In this document: positions 35,823 through 44,780 of the stretch, piece after piece
Layout: each line of letters opens with the position of its first letter
Position numbering within the stretch: position 1 is the first letter of the stretch
Assembly (NCBI RefSeq): GCF_036016195.1
Contig: NZ_JAYWTM010000004.1
Coordinates: 434,001 to 498,000, forward strand
Direction of reading: 5' to 3'
Source: Brenneria populi
Lineage (GTDB): Bacteria > Pseudomonadota > Gammaproteobacteria > Enterobacterales > Enterobacteriaceae
DNA length: 64,000 bases
Position numbers and translations under genes: made by a program
Notes under the pieces: model-generated
The model's database searches: none
Told to the model about the DNA's origin: nothing
Seen by the model: the letters and a program-made list of their open reading frames with translations, nothing else

Positions 35823-36314
35823 TTAATCGCGAAAATTGTTAAACTGGAAAGGCTGTCCCAAATCGGCGCCGCGCACCAGCGCCATCACGCTTTGCAGGTC
35901 GTCGCGCGACTTGCCGGTGACCCGCACCTGCTCGCCCTGAATTTGCGCCTGCACTTTCAGCTTGCTGTCTTTAATCAGCTTAACGATTTTTTTCGCCAGC
36001 GCGCTTTCTATGCCCTGCTTCAATTTGGCGTCGACGCTATAGGTTTTGCCGCTGTGATCCATCTCTTCAGGAACCTCCAGCGCGCCGCCTTCAATACCGC
36101 GCTTCATGAGTTTTTCCCGCAAAATATCAACCAGTTGCTGAACCTGAAAATCCGACTCGCTGGCGGCTTTGATGCTTTGCGCCTTTTCATTCAGCTCAAA
36201 GCTGGCCGGCACGTTGCGGAAATCCCAGCGCGTGCTCAGCTCGCGCGTGGCGTTATCCACCGCATTACGGACTTCCTGCATATCAATTTCCGAAACAATA
36301 TCGAAAGATGGCAT
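35823..36314 (-). CDS. yajQ: UPF0234 nucleotide-binding protein YajQ
   Basis: A 163-residue protein of two ferredoxin-like domains, beginning MPSFDIVSEIDMQEVRNAVD. The ATG at 36314 with AGGAGATTG upstream is preferred over the in-frame start at 36386, which adds 24 unrelated residues. Family members bind nucleotides; Xanthomonas homologues bind cyclic di-GMP and affect virulence gene expression. The molecular role in enterobacteria is open. Convergent with yajR, with only 26 bases between. Confidence 0.95.
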   Translation of the reverse strand: MPSFDIVSEIDMQEVRNAVDNATRELSTRWDFRNVPASFELNEKAQSIKAASESDFQVQQLVDILREKLMKRGIEGGALEVPEEMDHSGKTYSVDAKLKQGIESALAKKIVKLIKDSKLKVQAQIQGEQVRVTGKSRDDLQSVMALVRGADLGQPFQFNNFRD

Positions 36315-36469
36315 AATCAATCTCCTGACAATTTTGACCGGCAAGCATAATAACCGCTCCTTTTCTCTATCCCCAACAGATTTCATGGCGCAAAGCCGCG
36401 TTGAGTTCGCGTATTCACGACGCCCGGCATACAGGAAACCGCCACGCCTGCGGCCAGAAAGCAGAAAAG

Positions 36470-36610
36470 CATAGGCCCTGAATAATTCGCGTTGCAGGAC
36501 AAAACATTATCGTTCTTAACGCCGCCTGCGGCGACGCCGAAGGAGCAAGCCCCACGGATGGCGCGAGCGACAAAGCCAACGCACATGCAACTTGAAGTAT
36601 GACGGGTATA
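36470..36610. repeat. Composite ERIC-like element (best preserved)
   Basis: About 141 bp. CCTGAATAATTCGCGTTGCA on the left and ACATGCAACTTGAAGTATGA followed by CGGGTATA on the right are typical ERIC termini. The interior is replaced by GCCGCCTGCGGCGAC and GCAAGCCCCACGGATGGCG segments also found in the copies at 7690 and 63298. Lies between yajQ and panE (divergent). Confidence 0.75.
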
Positions 36611-36669
36611 AACGGATAGTAGCCTTATATTAAGAACGCTTGTTCCCGAGTCAAACAAGGGAGAATGAC

Positions 36670-37587
36670 ATGAAAATAACCGTTCTTGGTTGCGGTGCCA
36701 TCGGGCAGCTATGGCTGGCGGCCCTGCATCAGCAGGGCCATGACGTTCAAGGGTGGCTGCGTATCCCGCAACCGTTTTGCCCGGTGAACGTGGTTCAGCT
36801 AAATGGCCAGCACTGCAATCTGAATTTGACCGCGAACGACCCCGATCATCTGGCGCGCAGTGAGCTGTTATTGGTTACGCTGAAGGCCTGGCAGGTTTCC
36901 GACGCCATCATCTCGCTGCTGCCGCAGTTGAACCCTCATTCCACCATTTTATTATTGCACAACGGGATGGGAACGTATGAGGAGCTGCCGCCGCTCAGCC
37001 AGCCGGTGCTGTTGGGCGTCACGACCCACGCCGCCCGCCGGGATGCCACCGCCGTCGTTCATGTCGCTGCCGGCACCACCCATATCGGTTCGGTTAATGC
37101 GGTGAATAGCGCCGATGCGCAAAGCTATTTGGCCGAGATTCTGCATCATGCCCTCCCCGATGTCGCCTGGCATAACAGCATTACCGTGACCTGCTGGTTA
37201 AAGCTGGCGGCCAACTGCGTCATCAACCCGCTAACGGTCCTCTATCAGTGCCAAAACGGAGATCTGCGCAATTATCCGCAGCAGCTGGCGTCGCTGTGCC
37301 GGGAAATCGTCGAGGTGATGGAGCGGGAAGGCTTCCATACCTCAACGGAGAGCCTGCTGATCTACATTAACCAAATCATCCAGAACACCGCCGCCAATAC
37401 CTCCTCCATGCTGCAGGACATTATGGCGCAGCGGCATACCGAAATTGACTATATCACCGGTTATCTGCTGCGCCGGGCGCGTATCCACGGCCTGACGCTG
37501 CCGGAAAATAGCCGTCTGTTTGAAACCATCAAACGTAAGGAGAATGAATATGAGCGCATCAGCACTGGTGTGTCTGGCTCCTGGTAG
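36670..37587 (+). CDS. panE: 2-dehydropantoate 2-reductase
   Basis: A 305-residue NADPH-dependent ketopantoate reductase of the pantothenate (vitamin B5/CoA) pathway. The N-terminal Rossmann motif GCGAIGQLW is at residues 7-15; the catalytic Lys is expected in CWLKLAANCVINPLT near 176, with the conserved Glu in the helical C-terminal domain. The ATG at 36670 follows AAGGGAGAATG and matches the family start, rather than 36640. Its 3' end overlaps yajL by 38 bases, so the two are translated together. Confidence 0.96.
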   Translation: MKITVLGCGAIGQLWLAALHQQGHDVQGWLRIPQPFCPVNVVQLNGQHCNLNLTANDPDHLARSELLLVTLKAWQVSDAIISLLPQLNPHSTILLLHNGMGTYEELPPLSQPVLLGVTTHAARRDATAVVHVAAGTTHIGSVNAVNSADAQSYLAEILHHALPDVAWHNSITVTCWLKLAANCVINPLTVLYQCQNGDLRNYPQQLASLCREIVEVMEREGFHTSTESLLIYINQIIQNTAANTSSMLQDIMAQRHTEIDYITGYLLRRARIHGLTLPENSRLFETIKRKENEYERISTGVSGSW

Positions 37588-38140
37588 CGAGGAAACCGAA
37601 GCCGTCACCACCATAGACCTGCTGGTCAGAGCGGGTATTCAGGTCACGATAGCCAGCGTGGCCGACGACGGCGCCCTTGAAATAACCTGCTCCCGCGGCG
37701 TCAGAATCCTGGCCGACGCGCCGCTGGTCGCGGTCGCCGATCGGCATTTCGACGCGCTTATTTTACCCGGCGGGCTGCAGGGCGCCGAATGTTTTCGCGC
37801 CAGCCCGCTGCTGGTGGAGTGTATTCGCCAGACGCATCAGGAAGGGAAAATCGTCGCGGCGATGTGCGCTACCCCCTCGCTGGTGCTGGAGCACCATCGG
37901 TTATTTCCCGTCGGCAACATGACGGGCTATCCGGCGTTGAAAGATAAAATCGCGGCGGATAAGTGGATGGAAAAACGGGTGGTTTACGATGCGCGCGTTA
38001 ACCTGCTGACCACGCAGGGGCCGGGCACCAGCATGGACTTCGCGCTGAAGCTCATCGAGCTGCTGCTGGGCAAAGAAAAAGCGGCGGAAGTGGCGGCGCA
38101 GCTGATTCTGCCGCCGGGCATCTACAACTATCAGGATTAA
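37550..38140 (+). CDS. yajL: DJ-1/PfpI family protein YajL
   Basis: A 196-residue homologue of human DJ-1. The reactive Cys106 is in VAAMCATPS and the partner Glu in PGSEETEAVT near 14. The family protects proteins from oxidative and carbonyl damage; the claimed deglycase activity is debated. The ATG at 37550 with TAAGGAG seven bases before is chosen over 37520 and 37544. It overlaps the end of panE. A hairpin pair and a palindromic element follow before the convergent thiI. Confidence 0.95.
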   Translation: MSASALVCLAPGSEETEAVTTIDLLVRAGIQVTIASVADDGALEITCSRGVRILADAPLVAVADRHFDALILPGGLQGAECFRASPLLVECIRQTHQEGKIVAAMCATPSLVLEHHRLFPVGNMTGYPALKDKIAADKWMEKRVVYDARVNLLTTQGPGTSMDFALKLIELLLGKEKAAEVAAQLILPPGIYNYQD

Positions 38141-38144
38141 CCGC

Positions 38145-38352
38145 AAGGGCGCTATCCGGCGCCCTTCAGACTGTTGACAAACCTATCGTCCTTTATCGAA
38201 CGGTGATAATGGAATGGAAGAGTAAAGCGTCCGCGCCAGGGACGGCGCGGCTCGAGCTTACAGGGACGTACTTGCAGCGTCTTTACGATCCATCCATTAT
38301 CGCCGCTCACCGGACTTTGTCAGCAAACTCAAGGGCGCTATCCGGCGCCCTT
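38145..38352. repeat. 164-bp palindromic element flanked by 22-bp direct repeats
   Basis: Identical 22-base sequences at 38145-38166 and 38331-38352, each a hairpin (AAGGGCGC, 6-base loop, GCGCCCTT), bracket a 164-base insert. The insert has imperfect inverted ends (CTGTTGACAAA versus TTTGTCAGCAAA) and matching inner arms (TAATGGAATGGAAGAGTAAAG versus CTTTACGATCCATCCATTA). It lies between the convergent yajL and thiI. The hairpins may serve as terminators for the two genes. Confidence 0.75.
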
Positions 38353-38357
38353 ACTCC

Positions 38358-39806
38358 TTAGGGGCGATACACCTTCACATTGCTGAACCCTTGCTCGCGC
38401 AGGTAAAGCGCCTGTAGGCGGCTCATCACCCCGCGTTCGCAATAGAGCAGATAGTTTTTGCTCTGGTCCAGGGAGCCAAACTGCGTGCTCAGTTTGTAGA
38501 ACGGCAGCGAGATAATCTCGGCATGATCCAACGCCAGCGGTTTATCCTCCTGCTCGTCCGGCGCGCGGATATCCAGTAGGACATCCGTTGGCGCAAACGC
38601 CGCCACGGTTTCCACTTCAACCACTTCCTGGCTGGTTTGCTGCGCGATCTCGCGGATATCGATATTGCGCGCCTCGCTAACCACGCGCTCCAGAATCGAG
38701 AAATCGAACCGGCTCTCTTCATCCTCGATTTTGGATTTGACCGCTTTTACCGTCGGACTCTTGGAGATCACCCCGCAATATTCCGGCATGGTTTTGGCGA
38801 AGTCTTCGGTTCCCAGCTCGCGCGCCTGTTTGATGATGTGCTCTTTGTCGTGGGAAATCAGCGGACGCAGAATCAAGGTGTCGGACGCGTTATCGATCAG
38901 GCGCAGGTTGGTCAGCGTCTGGCTGGAAACCTGCCCCAACGCTTCGCCGGTCACCAACGCCTGTACGCCATAGCGTTCGGCCATTTGGGAAGCCGCCCGC
39001 ACCATCATACGCTTGAGCACCACGCCCATCTGACCGTCGTCGATCTTTTCCAGGATCTCGCCGACCACCGGTTCAAAATCGATAGCGATAAAACGCACCC
39101 GGTGCGAACTGCCGAATCGGCTCCACAGATAGTGCGCGACCTGTTTGACGCCGATTTCATGCGCCGCGCCGCCCAGGTTGAAGAAACAGTAATGCACCCG
39201 GCAACCGCGGCGCATCAGCATGTAGCTGGAGACGCCGGAATCGAAGCCGCCGGAGATCAGCGACAGAACATCCTCCTGCGTGCCGATAGGGAAACCGCCG
39301 ATCCCTTCGTAGCGGTCATTAATCAGCAACAGCCGATCTTGGTCGATTTCCAGATGAACGGTGACCTGCGGAGAAGTCAGATTTACCCGGGCACTTTCAA
39401 TGTTCTGATTCAGGCCGCCGCCGACATAGCGTTCGACGTCCTGCGAACTGAACTCATGCTTACCCCGGCGTTTTACGCGCACGCAGAACGTTTTTCCCGC
39501 CACCCGATCGCGGTACAGCGCCAGCGTTTGCTCAAAAATATCGTGAACGTCGGTATAAGCGCGCTCTTCGACATCGAGAATGTGGTGAATGCCGGGAATT
39601 CGCGTCAGCGCATCGCGTATGGCCTGGTGGCGGCTTTCATCCTGCGCGCGAACTTCGATGTGATCCCAGTGACGGACAACCGCCAGCGTTTCATCATAAG
39701 ATTTTAAGACGTTGCGGATATTCCCGGTCAGAATCTTGATAAAGCGCAACCGCACAGATTGGCTCTTGATGGTGATTTCCGGGAACAATTTAATGATAAA
39801 CTTCAT
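38358..39806 (-). CDS. thiI: tRNA 4-thiouridine synthase / thiamine sulfurtransferase ThiI
   Basis: A 482-residue enzyme making s4U8 in tRNA and passing sulfur to ThiS for the thiazole of thiamine. Domains in order: ferredoxin-like plus THUMP (1 to about 165), PP-loop ATPase with SGGFDSGVSS near 185, and a rhodanese domain at the C-terminus with the persulfide Cys in LLYCERGVMS near 456. Cys344 in PEYCGVIS, the disulfide partner, is present. The rhodanese domain indicates the full enterobacterial form. Divergent from xseB. Confidence 0.97.
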   Translation of the reverse strand: MKFIIKLFPEITIKSQSVRLRFIKILTGNIRNVLKSYDETLAVVRHWDHIEVRAQDESRHQAIRDALTRIPGIHHILDVEERAYTDVHDIFEQTLALYRDRVAGKTFCVRVKRRGKHEFSSQDVERYVGGGLNQNIESARVNLTSPQVTVHLEIDQDRLLLINDRYEGIGGFPIGTQEDVLSLISGGFDSGVSSYMLMRRGCRVHYCFFNLGGAAHEIGVKQVAHYLWSRFGSSHRVRFIAIDFEPVVGEILEKIDDGQMGVVLKRMMVRAASQMAERYGVQALVTGEALGQVSSQTLTNLRLIDNASDTLILRPLISHDKEHIIKQARELGTEDFAKTMPEYCGVISKSPTVKAVKSKIEDEESRFDFSILERVVSEARNIDIREIAQQTSQEVVEVETVAAFAPTDVLLDIRAPDEQEDKPLALDHAEIISLPFYKLSTQFGSLDQSKNYLLYCERGVMSRLQALYLREQGFSNVKVYRP

Positions 39807-39939
39807 GGTGGCTGTCGTTACTTGATCAGATAAGGTGTAAATAAATTTACCCTGAGCACTAAAATCACGTTATCGGTAAACTCAACCGGGCAGGGTTGAT
39901 GTTACCAATAGCATCCAGGGCGCGGAGTATATCACTATC

Positions 39940-40000
39940 TATATTCAAAGTAATCGGCGTTACGGCCGACGCGCATGCGGCCTGGAGTATGACGAGTATT
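39940..40000. repeat. Mini-ERIC, about 61 bp
   Basis: TATATTCAAAGTAATCGGCG on the left and TGGAGTATGACGAGTATT on the right match the ends of the 66-bp copies, in the orientation of the 27369 copy. It occupies part of the 312-base thiI-xseB interval, which otherwise shows no supported gene. Confidence 0.65.
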
Positions 40001-40118
40001 GAGATTACCCTAGGTTTTAGCCGTATAATTCATCGGCATGGGGTGGCGCTCATATGTAAAATAGCGCTATGCAGCCGCAACGCAACAGCGTATAAACCAG
40101 GATTCTGAAAAAAACACT

Positions 40119-40367
40119 ATGCCCAAGAAAACCGAGCAGCCGGTGAGTTTTGAAAACTCTCTGAACGAATTGGAAAAAATCGTGACCCGCCTTGAGTCTG
40201 GCGAACTGCCGTTGGAAGAGGCACTGAATGAATTTGAGCATGGAATACAGCTTGCGCGCCAGGGGCAGCAAACGCTGCAGCAGGCGGAGCAGCGGGTCCA
40301 GATTCTGCTGAGTGATGAACCGGACGCGGCGCTATCGCCTTTTACGCCGGACAGTGAATCACTATGA
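40119..40367 (+). CDS. xseB: Exodeoxyribonuclease VII small subunit
   Basis: An 82-residue helical protein (SFENSLNELEKIVTRLESGE) of the XseB family, forming with XseA the nuclease that degrades single-stranded DNA to oligonucleotides. XseA is encoded elsewhere. The stop overlaps the ispA start (ATGA), so xseB heads the operon xseB-ispA-dxs, the conserved enterobacterial arrangement. Confidence 0.96.
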   Translation: MPKKTEQPVSFENSLNELEKIVTRLESGELPLEEALNEFEHGIQLARQGQQTLQQAEQRVQILLSDEPDAALSPFTPDSESL

Positions 40368-41275
40368 CGGATTTTTCTGCGCAATTGAACGCCCACTGCC
40401 AGCGGACGAATCGCGTCCTAAGCCGTTTTATCTCCGCGCTGCCCTTTCAGAGTAGTCCCCTGGTCAACGCCATGGGTTATGGCTCACTGTTAGGCGGCAA
40501 GCGGCTGCGCCCGTTTCTGGTTTATACTACGGGAGAGCTGTTCGGCATGCCGCTGGAGAGTCTGGATGCGCCCGCCGCGGCGGTGGAATGCATTCACGCC
40601 TATTCATTAATCCACGACGATCTCCCGGCGATGGACGATGACGATCTGCGCCGCGGCCAGCCGACCTGTCATATCAAGTTTGGCGAAGCCAGCGCCGTGT
40701 TGGCAGGAGATGCCCTGCAAACCCTGGCATTCTCGATTTTGGCCGATGCGCCGATGCCGCAGGTAACGCTGCAGAATCGTCTGGCGATGCTGTCCGAGCT
40801 GGCGCAGGCCAGCGGCGTGGCCGGCATGTGCGGCGGCCAGGCGTTGGATCTGGCGGCGGAAGGCCATCAGGTCGATTTGGCGGCGCTGGAGCAAATTCAC
40901 CGCCATAAAACCGGCGCGCTGATCCGCGCGGCGGTAAGGCTGGGAGCGCTGGCGGCGGGCGAACCGGGGCGGGCCGCGCTGCCCTATCTCGATCGCTACG
41001 CCAACGCTATCGGCCTGGCCTTTCAGGTACAGGACGATATTTTGGATGTGGTCGGAGATAGCGCCACCACCGGTAAACGCCAGGGTGCCGATCAACAGCT
41101 GGGGAAAAGCACCTATCCCGGCTTGCTGGGACTGGAAGGGGCGCGGGAAAAAGCCAGGGAGCTTTACCGGGAGTCGCTGGCATCGCTGGACGACCTGGCC
41201 CAATCCAGCCCGGCGCCATTGAATATTGAGCCATTACAAACGCTGGCGAGCTTCATCGTCGAGCGCAATAAATAA
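40364..41275 (+). CDS. ispA: (2E,6E)-farnesyl diphosphate synthase
   Basis: A 303-residue trans-prenyltransferase condensing IPP with DMAPP and GPP to farnesyl diphosphate. The first Asp-rich motif HDDLPAMDDDDLRRG is near residue 85 and the second FQVQDDILDVVGD near 222. Product feeds undecaprenyl phosphate, ubiquinone and heme o synthesis (see cyoE). Its ATG overlaps the xseB stop; dxs starts 20 bases downstream, placing a late and an early isoprenoid enzyme together. Confidence 0.97.
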   Translation: MTDFSAQLNAHCQRTNRVLSRFISALPFQSSPLVNAMGYGSLLGGKRLRPFLVYTTGELFGMPLESLDAPAAAVECIHAYSLIHDDLPAMDDDDLRRGQPTCHIKFGEASAVLAGDALQTLAFSILADAPMPQVTLQNRLAMLSELAQASGVAGMCGGQALDLAAEGHQVDLAALEQIHRHKTGALIRAAVRLGALAAGEPGRAALPYLDRYANAIGLAFQVQDDILDVVGDSATTGKRQGADQQLGKSTYPGLLGLEGAREKARELYRESLASLDDLAQSSPAPLNIEPLQTLASFIVERNK

Positions 41276-41295
41276 AATATCTGAACGAGTCTCTA

Positions 41296-43158
41296 ATGAG
41301 TTTTGATACAGCGAAATACCCTACATTATCGTTAGTGGAAACACCCGATGAACTGCGTCTGCTACCGAAAGAAAGCCTGCCGAAGCTGTGTGATGAACTT
41401 CGCCAATATCTGCTGGACAGCGTCAGCCGCTCAAGCGGTCATTTCGCCTCGGGATTAGGGACCGTCGAACTCACGGTTGCGCTGCACTACGTCTACAACA
41501 CGCCTTTCGATCGCCTGATCTGGGATGTCGGGCATCAGGCCTACCCGCACAAAATTCTGACGGGCCGCCGCGACCGCATTGCGACTATTCGCCAAAAAGA
41601 TGGGCTACACCCCTTCCCGTGGCGGGAAGAGAGCGAATACGACGTATTAAGCGTCGGCCACTCATCGACCTCGATCAGCGCCGGGCTGGGCATGGCCGTC
41701 GCCGCGGAGCGTGAAGGAAAAGGCCGCCGTACCGTTTGTGTGATTGGCGACGGCGCCATTACCGCCGGAATGGCCTTTGAAGCCATGAACCACGCCGGCG
41801 ACATCAACGCCGATCTGCTGGTGGTGCTCAACGATAACGAAATGTCGATTTCAGAGAATGTCGGCGCGCTAAATAACCATCTGGCGCAACTGCTGTCGGG
41901 AAAACTCTACGCCAGCCTGCGCGAAGGGGGCAAGAAGGTGTTATCCGGGCTGCCGCCGATCAAGGAGTTGGTCAAACGGACGGAAGAGCACATCAAAGGC
42001 ATGGTGGTTCCCGGCACCCTATTTGAAGAGCTGGGTTTCAACTATATCGGCCCGGTGGACGGTCACGATGTCCAGGCGCTGGCGCAAACGCTGAAAAATA
42101 TGCGCAGTCTGAAAGGTCCGCAGTTGCTGCATATCATGACCAAAAAAGGGAAAGGCTATGCGCCGGCCGAGCAGGATCCCATCAGCTGGCATGCGGTGCC
42201 CAAATTCGATCCCGCCAGCGGCACCCTGCCGAAAAGCAAAGACAATCTGCCGACCTACTCCAAGATTTTCGGCCAGTGGCTGCAGGAAACGGCGGCCAAA
42301 GACCGCAGGTTAATGGCCATCACGCCCGCCATGCGCGAAGGTTCCGGCATGGTGCAGTTTTCGCGCGAATATCCGCAGCAATATTTCGATGTCGCCATCG
42401 CGGAGCAGCATGCGGTCACCTTCGCCGCCGGTTTGGCCGTGGGCGGTTACCGCCCGGTTGTGGCGATCTACTCCACCTTCTTGCAGCGCGCCTACGACCA
42501 GGTGATCCACGACGTCGCCATCCAAAATCTGCCCGTCCTCTTCGCCATCGATCGCGGCGGAATCGTCGGCGCCGACGGGCAGACGCATCAGGGCGCGTTC
42601 GATTTGTCGTTCCTGCGCTGTATTCCCAACATGGTCATTATGACGCCGAGCGACGAAAACGAGTGTCGTCAGATGCTGCATACCGGCTATCACTACCAGA
42701 AGGGGCCGGCGGCGGTGCGCTATCCGCGAGGCAGCGGCTGCGGAGCGGATTTAACGCCGCTGAGTGAAATCGCGCTGGGTAAAGGCGTGATTCGCCGTCA
42801 GGGAGAAGAGATCGCGATCCTTAACTTCGGCACGCTCTTGCCGGAGGCGTGGAAAGTCGCGGACAAGATGAACGCCACCCTGGTGGATATGCGCTTCGTC
42901 AAGCCGCTGGACGAAACGCTGATTCTGGAAATGGCAAGCAGCCACAGCACGCTGGTGACGCTGGAAGAAAATGCGATCATGGGCGGGGCCGGCAGCGGCG
43001 TCAACGAACTGCTGATGGCGAAACGCGTTGCCGTTTCCGTCTTGAATCTCGGCCTGCCGGACAGATTCGTTCCCCAGGGCGGGCAAGAAGAGATACGCGC
43101 CGATATGGGGCTGGATGCGGCGGGCATTGAGCGCAGCATCAGGCAGTGGCTGGCATAG
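41296..43158 (+). CDS. dxs: 1-deoxy-D-xylulose-5-phosphate synthase
   Basis: A 620-residue thiamine-diphosphate enzyme that joins pyruvate and glyceraldehyde 3-phosphate, the entry step of the MEP isoprenoid pathway and a source of DXP for thiamine and pyridoxal. The ThDP motif runs from GDGAITAGMAFEA to NDNEMSIS (about 153-185); the transketolase pyrimidine domain holds the catalytic Glu in VAIAEQHAVTFAAG near 370. Length equals E. coli Dxs. Last gene of xseB-ispA-dxs, followed by a hairpin. Confidence 0.98.
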   Translation: MSFDTAKYPTLSLVETPDELRLLPKESLPKLCDELRQYLLDSVSRSSGHFASGLGTVELTVALHYVYNTPFDRLIWDVGHQAYPHKILTGRRDRIATIRQKDGLHPFPWREESEYDVLSVGHSSTSISAGLGMAVAAEREGKGRRTVCVIGDGAITAGMAFEAMNHAGDINADLLVVLNDNEMSISENVGALNNHLAQLLSGKLYASLREGGKKVLSGLPPIKELVKRTEEHIKGMVVPGTLFEELGFNYIGPVDGHDVQALAQTLKNMRSLKGPQLLHIMTKKGKGYAPAEQDPISWHAVPKFDPASGTLPKSKDNLPTYSKIFGQWLQETAAKDRRLMAITPAMREGSGMVQFSREYPQQYFDVAIAEQHAVTFAAGLAVGGYRPVVAIYSTFLQRAYDQVIHDVAIQNLPVLFAIDRGGIVGADGQTHQGAFDLSFLRCIPNMVIMTPSDENECRQMLHTGYHYQKGPAAVRYPRGSGCGADLTPLSEIALGKGVIRRQGEEIAILNFGTLLPEAWKVADKMNATLVDMRFVKPLDETLILEMASSHSTLVTLEENAIMGGAGSGVNELLMAKRVAVSVLNLGLPDRFVPQGGQEEIRADMGLDAAGIERSIRQWLA

Positions 43159-43203
43159 AGGGCTACGCCGTCGCCCGCCCTGCGTAACCTATGCCGGGGC
43201 GGG

Positions 43204-43226
43204 AAAAGCGCCCGAGGCGTTTTTTA
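43204..43226 (+). terminator. Terminator of xseB-ispA-dxs
   Basis: AAAAGCGCC-CGA-GGCGTTTTTT stem and T tract (one-base bulge), 45 bases after the dxs stop and before the convergent pgpA. Confidence 0.7.
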
Positions 43227-43243
43227 GCGCCGTCTGCAGCGCC

Positions 43244-43765
43244 TCACGAAAAGGCCGGCCAGTGGTGTCCAACCCAGTAAATCATCCCGGCGCCGATCAC
43301 GCCGGCAACGATATCGTCGATCATAATCCCCATACCGCCGTGCACATTGCGATCAAACCAGCGAATCGGCCAGGGCTTCCAGATATCCAGGCAGCGAAAC
43401 ACCGCGAAGCCCGCCGCGACCCACTGCCAGTCATTGACCGGTATCGCCATCAGGGTAATCCACATACCGACGAACTCGTCCCAGACGATGCTGCCGTGGT
43501 CGTGAACGCCCATATCCTTCGCCGTGCGATGACACAGATAGACGCCGATGCAGATGCTAAACATCACCACCAGCGAATAGAGCTCGGTGGGAAGAAACGA
43601 CATCACATACCACAATGGGATCGCCGCCAGCGACCCGAAGGTCCCCGGCATCCAGGGCGCCAGACCGCTGCCGAACCCCGTTGCCAACAGGTGCCACGGA
43701 TTGCTCAAGCGCAACCGGCTTTTCGCCGTCTGCGGCCCTTTAGTTTGGCTGGCTAAAATGGTCAT
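43244..43765 (-). CDS. pgpA: Phosphatidylglycerophosphatase A
   Basis: A 173-residue inner-membrane phosphatase removing phosphate from phosphatidylglycerophosphate to form phosphatidylglycerol. Conserved segments include GTFGSLAAIPLW and the acidic region HDHGSIVWDEFVGMW and RNVHGGMGIMIDDIVAG, which carry the metal-binding acidic residues. The start overlaps the end of thiL by 26 bases; it is the last gene of nrdR-ribD-ribE-nusB-thiL-pgpA. Confidence 0.96.
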   Translation of the reverse strand: MTILASQTKGPQTAKSRLRLSNPWHLLATGFGSGLAPWMPGTFGSLAAIPLWYVMSFLPTELYSLVVMFSICIGVYLCHRTAKDMGVHDHGSIVWDEFVGMWITLMAIPVNDWQWVAAGFAVFRCLDIWKPWPIRWFDRNVHGGMGIMIDDIVAGVIGAGMIYWVGHHWPAFS

Positions 43766-44720
43766 ATCCCTTCCAGTTCAGTTCAATCTCTTTCTCGCCC
43801 TGGAAGAAACGCAGCCCTTCGGACGCCGGCGCGATCTGGCCGATACAGGTATAGTCAGCCCCCAGATGCCCCAATGCGATATCCAGCGCGCCGCGGTTAA
43901 TTTCCGGCACGGTGAAGCACAGTTCATAATCTTCGCCGCCGGATAGCGCCCAGCGCAAAGCCCGCTCGGCATCGGCGCGATCGCGCAGCCAATGGGAATA
44001 AGGGATTGCGTCCAGATTGATCCTGGCTCCGCACTCGCTGCTTTGCAGAATATGCCGCAGATCGGAAATCAGACCGTCGGAAATATCGATGGCCGAACTG
44101 GCCAAATCGCGCAGCGCCTGACCTTGCAATATTCTGGGCTGCGGACGCAGATGGCGCTGAATCAGCGCCCGACGGGCATCGCCGTCCTCAGGCGAGAATT
44201 GATTTTGCAGAATCGCCAGCCCGGCGGCGCTGTCGCCCAGCGATCCGGTAACGTAAACCCAGTCGCCGATGCGGGCGCCTCGGCGGGTTAACGCCCTGCC
44301 GGCGGGAACCAGGCCATAAATCGTCAGCGTCAGGCTCAGCGGACCGCGCGTGGTATCGCCGCCGATCAGCTGCATGCCGTAATAGTCAAGCAGCGCAAAC
44401 AGGCCGTCGCTATATTTCGCCAGCCAGTCGGCGTTGCTTTCAGGCAGGGTAATCGCCAGGGACAACCAGGCGGGATCGGCCCCCATCGCCGCCAAATCGC
44501 TTAAATTGACCGCCAGCGACTTGTAGCCCAGATCGGCGGGATCGATATCCGGTAAAAAATGCACTCCGGATACCAACGTATCGGTGCTCACCGCCAGTAG
44601 CTGTTTCCCGGCGACCGACAGTAACGCGCAATCGTCGCCGATGCCCAACGCAACATCCCGGCGAGAACTTCCGGCCCGATTGAAATAGCGGGCAATAAGG
44701 TCAAACTCACCTGCAACCAT
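43740..44720 (-). CDS. thiL: Thiamine-monophosphate kinase
   Basis: A 326-residue PurM-type kinase producing thiamine diphosphate from thiamine monophosphate. IGDDCALL near the start and the NLSDLAAMGADPAW and SGGEDYELCF motifs are the metal and nucleotide-binding elements. The ATG at 44720 (MVAGEFDLIARYF) matches the family start and has GGAAAGG upstream; the longer frame from 44780 runs into the intergenic region after nusB. The product is the cofactor of Dxs, encoded nearby. Confidence 0.95.
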   Translation of the reverse strand: MVAGEFDLIARYFNRAGSSRRDVALGIGDDCALLSVAGKQLLAVSTDTLVSGVHFLPDIDPADLGYKSLAVNLSDLAAMGADPAWLSLAITLPESNADWLAKYSDGLFALLDYYGMQLIGGDTTRGPLSLTLTIYGLVPAGRALTRRGARIGDWVYVTGSLGDSAAGLAILQNQFSPEDGDARRALIQRHLRPQPRILQGQALRDLASSAIDISDGLISDLRHILQSSECGARINLDAIPYSHWLRDRADAERALRWALSGGEDYELCFTVPEINRGALDIALGHLGADYTCIGQIAPASEGLRFFQGEKEIELNWKGYDHFSQPN

Positions 44721-44780
44721 AACCTTTCCAGCCAGCGTTTTATTAAAAAGACCAGGGCCGGATATCCGGCCCTGACCCAT

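Noticed and set aside
38145..38352. Possible CRISPR from the 22-bp direct repeats between yajL and thiI
   Set aside because: Only two repeats, a 164-bp insert that is itself palindromic, and no cas genes nearby.
38637..39707. 356-codon plus-strand frame opposite thiI
   Set aside because: thiI is complete with all motifs on the other strand; the frame has no recognisable domain and no ribosome site.
44721..44780. Longer thiL N-terminus from the start at 44780
   Set aside because: The extra 20 residues lie in the short nusB-thiL gap, are unlike ThiL, and the ATG at 44720 matches the family start.
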